A stretch of DNA of 64,000 bases from Clostridium_H sp047777555 (lineage in GTDB: Bacteria; Bacillota; Clostridia; Clostridiales; Clostridiaceae), in NCBI RefSeq assembly GCF_047777555.1, contig NZ_JBKEEV010000003.1, positions 248,001 to 312,000 on the forward strand, given 5' to 3'. The notes under the pieces are model-generated. The model saw only the letters and a list, made by a program, of their open reading frames with translations. It was not told the origin of the DNA and did no database searches. The position numbers and the translations under genes were made by a program. Positions 60,222 through 64,000 of this stretch are shown here, one piece after another (positions within the stretch are counted from its first letter, which is position 1; each line of letters starts with the position of its first letter).

Positions 60222-61574
60222 ATGAAAAAAATTATAGGAGGTCTTCTTTTTTCTATTTTTTTAATAATCTTTTTTATTAGCTTCAAACTTTATATCACCG
60301 TACATCCTTTTAATTCTAAAGAGGTTTTTAATACAATAAACTTTTTATGTTCTGATAATTTCAAAGGTAGACTTACTGGCACTCTGGAAAATAAGGAAGT
60401 TGAGGAATATATAAAGCTTAAGTTTATAGAAAATAACTTGAAGCCATTTATGGGAGAATATACTCAGGCCTTTAAAATTCAGTATCCGCAAAGGATAGAA
60501 GGTGATCCATATTTAACCGTATCTGATGATGATGGAAATATTATAAAGAAATTTGAATATGGTAAGGACTATAAAGAGGATATGTTAAATTTTAAGAGCA
60601 ATAAATTTAGCTTTAATAAAAATAATCCTCAAATAACCTCCAAGGATAATGTCATACAAGTCAAAGATAATCTGGACTATTTTCTAATATACATACCTTC
60701 TAAAGAAGGATTAAATTTTAGAAGTTCATTTATAAATACATCTCATTGGAGCATGTGTATCATGGTAACAGAACCTACACTTAAATGTATAAAAAAATAT
60801 ATTGATGATGGGTACACCATTAATTGTTTTATTCCATTTACTACAAAAGAAACTTTAGCTAATAATGTTATGGGATATATAGAAGGTAAAGATAAAACTG
60901 CTGACCCAATTATACTTTCGGCACATTTTGATCATTTAGGTTCAGACCTTAATAATACCGTATATAAAGGTGCTTTAGATAATGCTTCAGGTGCTTCTTT
61001 TATGCTTGAGATGGCAAAATATATAAGTTCTCTAGGACAGCCAAAAAGAAGTATACTTTTTGTAGGATTCAATGCCGAGGAATTTGGTTGTATCGGTTCC
61101 ACAGAGTTCGTTAAAAAATACAAAAATTATATTCAAGATAGCAAGGTATTTAATTTTGATATGGTAGGAAGCGATAATGGAGTTCCCCTTTGCATAGTAG
61201 GCGGACCTCAGGATACTGCTAAAACTGCTTTTTTAAGATCAGTATCAGATACTTGCTCCGATGAAAAAATATATTTTAATTATAAATTTGGAAGTGACAG
61301 CGATCATAAAGCCTTTAGGGAAAATAATATAGATGCTGTAACATTTTGCGACAATGACACATCTAGAATCCACACTCCTATGGATAAGCCAGAATTTATA
61401 AGTACTACTGCCATAGATAGGTGCTTCAATGTAGTATCAAGAGAAGTAGTAAAATATGCATTTGGAAATAATATTTTTATTCTATATTATAAGGAAGCTC
61501 TAATAGGGTCCTCCTTAGTGATATTAGCAAGTGTTATAATATTTGCTTATTCAAAAAGAAAAAAGAAATTATAA
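60222..61574 (+). CDS. Membrane-anchored M28-family metallopeptidase
   Basis: 450 residues. An N-terminal membrane segment (IIGGLLFSIFLIIFFISF) and a C-terminal one (GSSLVILASVIIFAY) with a KRKKKL tail bracket the domain, so it should face outward. Zinc ligands are H and D of ILSAHFDHLG and GALDNASG, the EE pair of NAEEFGCIGS, D of FNFDMVGSD and H of RIHTPMDKP. All five positions are intact, so it is probably an active aminopeptidase. A PA-like insert may occupy residues 130-215. ATG behind AAGGAG. Confidence 0.88.
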   Translation: MKKIIGGLLFSIFLIIFFISFKLYITVHPFNSKEVFNTINFLCSDNFKGRLTGTLENKEVEEYIKLKFIENNLKPFMGEYTQAFKIQYPQRIEGDPYLTVSDDDGNIIKKFEYGKDYKEDMLNFKSNKFSFNKNNPQITSKDNVIQVKDNLDYFLIYIPSKEGLNFRSSFINTSHWSMCIMVTEPTLKCIKKYIDDGYTINCFIPFTTKETLANNVMGYIEGKDKTADPIILSAHFDHLGSDLNNTVYKGALDNASGASFMLEMAKYISSLGQPKRSILFVGFNAEEFGCIGSTEFVKKYKNYIQDSKVFNFDMVGSDNGVPLCIVGGPQDTAKTAFLRSVSDTCSDEKIYFNYKFGSDSDHKAFRENNIDAVTFCDNDTSRIHTPMDKPEFISTTAIDRCFNVVSREVVKYAFGNNIFILYYKEALIGSSLVILASVIIFAYSKRKKKL

Positions 61575-61587
61575 TTTGATAATATAC

Positions 61588-61695
61588 AATTGATAATTGA
61601 CAATGAAAGATATTTAACCGCTCCCAAAATTTAATTGGATAAAACTAAAATAACTATATCTTATTTAGTTTTATATCCATTGTCAATTATCAATT
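61588..61695. repeat. 108-bp palindromic element
   Basis: 18-bp perfect terminal arms AATTGATAATTGACAATG (61588-61605) and CATTGTCAATTATCAATT (61678-61695). Inner parts (GGATAAAACTAAAATAA / TTATTTAGTTTTATATCC) also pair, so nearly the whole element folds into one hairpin. It lies in the convergent gap between the peptidase and HAD genes. It could be a MITE-like repeat and also terminate transcription. Confidence 0.65.
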
Positions 61696-61714
61696 TATTT
61701 TATAAATTAAGAGC

Positions 61715-62404
61715 TTATTGTAATATTTTCTTAAGCTCTCCTAAAGTTTTTATTTCATAGGTTGGATGAAGTCCAGACTTTCCATTAAGACCTTTTGGAT
61801 TAAACCAGCAGGTATCTATGCCAAAATTGGCTCCACCTTTAATATCAGAATTTAAACTGTCACCTACTATTAAAACAGTATCTTTATTTTCATGTCCTAT
61901 TTTTTCCAAAGTATACTTAAATATTCCGGGGTTGGGTTTAGCCACTCCAGCTTCCTCTGATATAACAATAACGTGAAAATACTTTGCTATATTAGATTGC
62001 CTTATCCTAGCATTTTGAACCTTTAATAATCCATTAGTTATTAGAGCTAATTTGTATTTCCCTGAAAGCGCTTGTAATATCTCTTCAGCACCATCCAATA
62101 AAAAAGATGCCTCACATAAGGCATTTGTATATTTCTCATTTGCCTCTTTTGGATCTAATTTAAGATCTAGTTTCTTAAATAATCTATTAAACCTTTCTAA
62201 TTTTAATTCATTAGGAGATATTAGTCCTTCCTCAAGCTCATGCCAAACTTGTCTATTAAACTTCCTGTACTCCTTTAGGTGGTATTCCTTATCATAATTT
62301 ATGCCTAACTCCTCCATTGCCTTTTCAAAAGCATATTTTTCTGCACTTTCAAAGTCTAACAAAGTTTCATCCGCATCAAAAATAATAAGTTCATACTTTT
62401 TCAT
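61715..62404 (-). CDS. HAD-family phosphatase, YjjG-type pyrimidine nucleotidase
   Basis: 229 residues from the ATG at 62404, 6 nt after AAGGAGG. HAD motifs: DADETLLDF (nucleophile Asp in motif I), LALITNGL (II), Lys in AGVAKPNPGIF (III) and IVGDSLNSDIKGGANFG (IV). A helical C1 cap is inserted after motif I. Overall pattern matches YjjG, which removes phosphate from noncanonical pyrimidine nucleotides; substrate is family-based inference. Confidence 0.85.
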   Translation of the reverse strand: MKKYELIIFDADETLLDFESAEKYAFEKAMEELGINYDKEYHLKEYRKFNRQVWHELEEGLISPNELKLERFNRLFKKLDLKLDPKEANEKYTNALCEASFLLDGAEEILQALSGKYKLALITNGLLKVQNARIRQSNIAKYFHVIVISEEAGVAKPNPGIFKYTLEKIGHENKDTVLIVGDSLNSDIKGGANFGIDTCWFNPKGLNGKSGLHPTYEIKTLGELKKILQ

Positions 62405-62613
62405 CAATTACCTCCTTAATATATAAACTCCAATTTTTCACATTAAATATAATTATAAGACAATAACTATATTTCTTCTACTATTTAAAACTTATTTAAA
62501 ATTTTCTGTGATTATTATCACAGATTGTAACATAAGTTACTTATTTTTTTCTTCACCATATTGTATAATTATGATACGCAACAGTATTTTATATTCCAAA
62601 GGAGAATTGATGT

Positions 62614-63312
62614 ATGGATTCACCAAAGTATGCAACATTACAAAAAGTAAGAAGTGAAGAAAGAACCTATGCTATAACACCTAGAATACCAGGTGGATTT
62701 ATTTCCCCGGAAACTTTAATAAAAATTGCAGAAGTAGCACAAAAATATGGTGGTACACTAAAAATAACATCAGGTCAGAGAATTGCTATTCTTGGTTTAA
62801 AAGCTGAAGACGTTAATAAAGCTTGGGAAGACTTAGGAATGGAGCCTGCTGTTCTTTCAACTTATTCCGTAAAAAATATAGAAATATGCCCTGCAGCATT
62901 TTGTAAAAGAGCTAAACAAAACTCCCTTAAATTGGGTATGATGATTGAAAAAGAGTATTATGGCGCTAAAGCTCCTAATAGAACTAAAATAGGTGTAGCT
63001 GGATGCAAAAATGCCTGCGGAAGCATGAATGCCAAGGATATTGGTATTATAGCTGATAAACCTGGATACATTGTAGTTGTAGGTGGAAGTGCTGGCTTTA
63101 ATCCAAGACTTCCTGATATAGTAGCTGAAGGGTTAAATGAAGATGAAGCTTTTGCCATGGTAAAAGTTATAATGGATTACTACAACGAAACTGCGGAGTT
63201 TGGAGAAAAGCTAGGATTGTTTATTGACAGAATAGGATTTAAAAAATTTAAAGAAGACGTTCTTAGCCGTTTTGAAGCAAGCAATGACCAGAAGCAAGTA
63301 ACTAATAACTAG
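62614..63312 (+). CDS. Small sulfite/nitrite reductase-like siroheme [4Fe-4S] protein
   Basis: 232 residues. An N-terminal ferredoxin-like half-domain (ITPRIPGGFISPETLIKIAEVAQKYGGTLKITSGQRI) is followed by the siroheme/[4Fe-4S] Cys pattern CPAAFCKRAKQ...GVAGCKNACGS. This is one repeat of the assimilatory reductase fold, about half the usual length, as in the small Dsr-like proteins of anaerobes. No partner subunit is adjacent. Substrate unknown; sulfite or nitrite detoxification is plausible. ATG behind AAAGGAG. Confidence 0.78.
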   Translation: MDSPKYATLQKVRSEERTYAITPRIPGGFISPETLIKIAEVAQKYGGTLKITSGQRIAILGLKAEDVNKAWEDLGMEPAVLSTYSVKNIEICPAAFCKRAKQNSLKLGMMIEKEYYGAKAPNRTKIGVAGCKNACGSMNAKDIGIIADKPGYIVVVGGSAGFNPRLPDIVAEGLNEDEAFAMVKVIMDYYNETAEFGEKLGLFIDRIGFKKFKEDVLSRFEASNDQKQVTNN

Positions 63313-63322
63313 CTTCTAGAAG

Positions 63323-63399
63323 TCGTTAATCTCTAATCTCTAGTCGCCAGTGATTCTATTTATAATATATTTTAGCGATTAGAGGTTAGTGATTAACGA
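63323..63399. repeat. 77-bp palindromic element
   Basis: 25-nt arms at 63323-63347 and 63375-63399 match at 22 positions (TCGTTAATC...TCGC / GCGATTAG...AACGA). It lies in the convergent gap before the flavodiiron gene, where it could terminate both transcripts. Its left arm resembles the repeat at 22801-22831. Confidence 0.6.
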
Positions 63400-63418
63400 T
63401 TTGTATCTGTTTTAAACT

Positions 63419-64000
63419 TTACTTAATATCTTGTAATCTTTTAGCAAATTCCTCTCCAAATGCTTTGCATCTCTTTTCTTCTTCTTCTCCAGGATACCAT
63501 AATTCTTTTATACCTTCATTCAATATCTCAAAACCACCTTTTTGAAGCTCTTCATTGATTATTCTGGTGCATTCTCCACTCCAGCCATAACTTCCAAAAG
63601 AAGCTGCCTTTTTATTCTTAAATCCAAGACCTTTTATCATTTCTAAAATTCCTGCTACAGATGATAGAATTCCTTTATTTATTACAGATGAACCAACAAG
63701 TATAGCTTTTGACTTGAACACCTCAGTTATGATATCATTTTTATCTGATTTTGAAGAGTTAAATATTTTAATATTTACATCATTATCAGCTGACTTTATC
63801 CCTTCTCCAATCATTTCAGCCATTCTTCTTGTAGCATTCCACATAGTATCGTATATAATAGTAATCTGATTTTCTTGATAGCCCTTTGCCCATTCTAAAT
63901 ACTTATTAACAATTTGTAGTGGATTATCCCTCCATATTACTCCATGACTAGGGCATATCATATCTACTGGTAAATTCAATTTAAGTATTTCATTAATTTT
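63419..64000 (-). CDS. Flavodiiron protein (FprA/NorV type), 5' end beyond the window
   Basis: The reading frame is open to the right edge, so only the C-terminal 193 residues are seen. DMICPSHGVIWRDNP closes the metallo-beta-lactamase-like diiron domain. The flavodoxin domain follows, with FMN-phosphate loop IIYDTMWNATRRMAEMI and the AASFGSYGWSGECTRII segment. Flavodiiron proteins reduce O2 or NO to protect anaerobes. No rubredoxin domain is attached at the C-terminus. Confidence 0.9.
   Translation of the reverse strand, partial: KINEILKLNLPVDMICPSHGVIWRDNPLQIVNKYLEWAKGYQENQITIIYDTMWNATRRMAEMIGEGIKSADNDVNIKIFNSSKSDKNDIITEVFKSKAILVGSSVINKGILSSVAGILEMIKGLGFKNKKAASFGSYGWSGECTRIINEELQKGGFEILNEGIKELWYPGEEEEKRCKAFGEEFAKRLQDIK

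Overview
The window is AT-rich, with short Shine-Dalgarno-led genes, a CIRCE-controlled groESL, GTG/TTG starts and a complete butyryl-CoA synthesis operon. It reads as the chromosome of an anaerobic, butyrate-forming Clostridium (sensu stricto type). This is judged from gene content and order, not from a database search.

Positions 1-15561 are accessory DNA ending against the 3' end of guaA. It holds: (i) a leftward run of XRE regulator, ImmA/IrrE metallopeptidase, PIN-domain protein and a type I restriction HsdR that runs off the window; (ii) an IS1380-type insertion sequence with matching ends; (iii) a protein with six homing-endonuclease-type repeats and a nuclease-like C-terminus; (iv) a gene-poor stretch (about 7.3-13.3 kb) with a PadR regulator, an IS4-type transposase, a phage gene II/X-like replication initiator, a second winged-helix initiator-like gene, a remnant of a similar gene, and seven scattered copies of a TCAAAATGA motif that encodes Gln-Asn-Asp/Glu where it lies in coding sequence; (v) a phage-like control region (excisionase-like gene, divergent XRE regulators, tyrosine integrase) 76 bp from guaA. 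The simplest reading is an integrative, partly decayed plasmid- or phage-like element inserted at guaA. Its far end was not found.

From 15.5 kb the DNA is core chromosome. guaB-guaA follow a guanine riboswitch with a terminator. Next are a cysteine desulfurase-like gene facing two small sulfur/selenium-trafficking genes, groS-groL under CIRCE, a membrane protein, a monomeric [FeFe] hydrogenase and an 8-oxoguanine glycosylase. The redox and fermentation block follows: nfnAB, an iron alcohol dehydrogenase, hbd, etfA, etfB, bcd, two tandem crt copies and rex. Rex-like operators lie before crt, before the alcohol dehydrogenase and between rex and the divergent ABC-F gene, with weaker ones elsewhere. 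NADH/NAD+ control of butyrate and alcohol formation is therefore likely. Nfn, Bcd-Etf and hydrogenase together form a ferredoxin-NAD(P)H balancing set.

The right half (37.5-64 kb) carries an ABC-F ATPase, a receiver-like protein without its phosphorylation residues, a TetR regulator, a five-gene peptide/nickel-type ABC transporter, tsaD, a RusA-like protein with a zinc ribbon, an FAD oxidoreductase, a SLAP-type lipoprotein, a split chromate transporter, a ferredoxin-nitroreductase, tRNA-Trp, a tandem HD-GYP protein, the tsaE-tsaB-rimI operon, ribU under an FMN riboswitch, tex, a membrane M28 peptidase, a HAD phosphatase, a small siroheme-type reductase and the end of a flavodiiron protein cut by the window edge.
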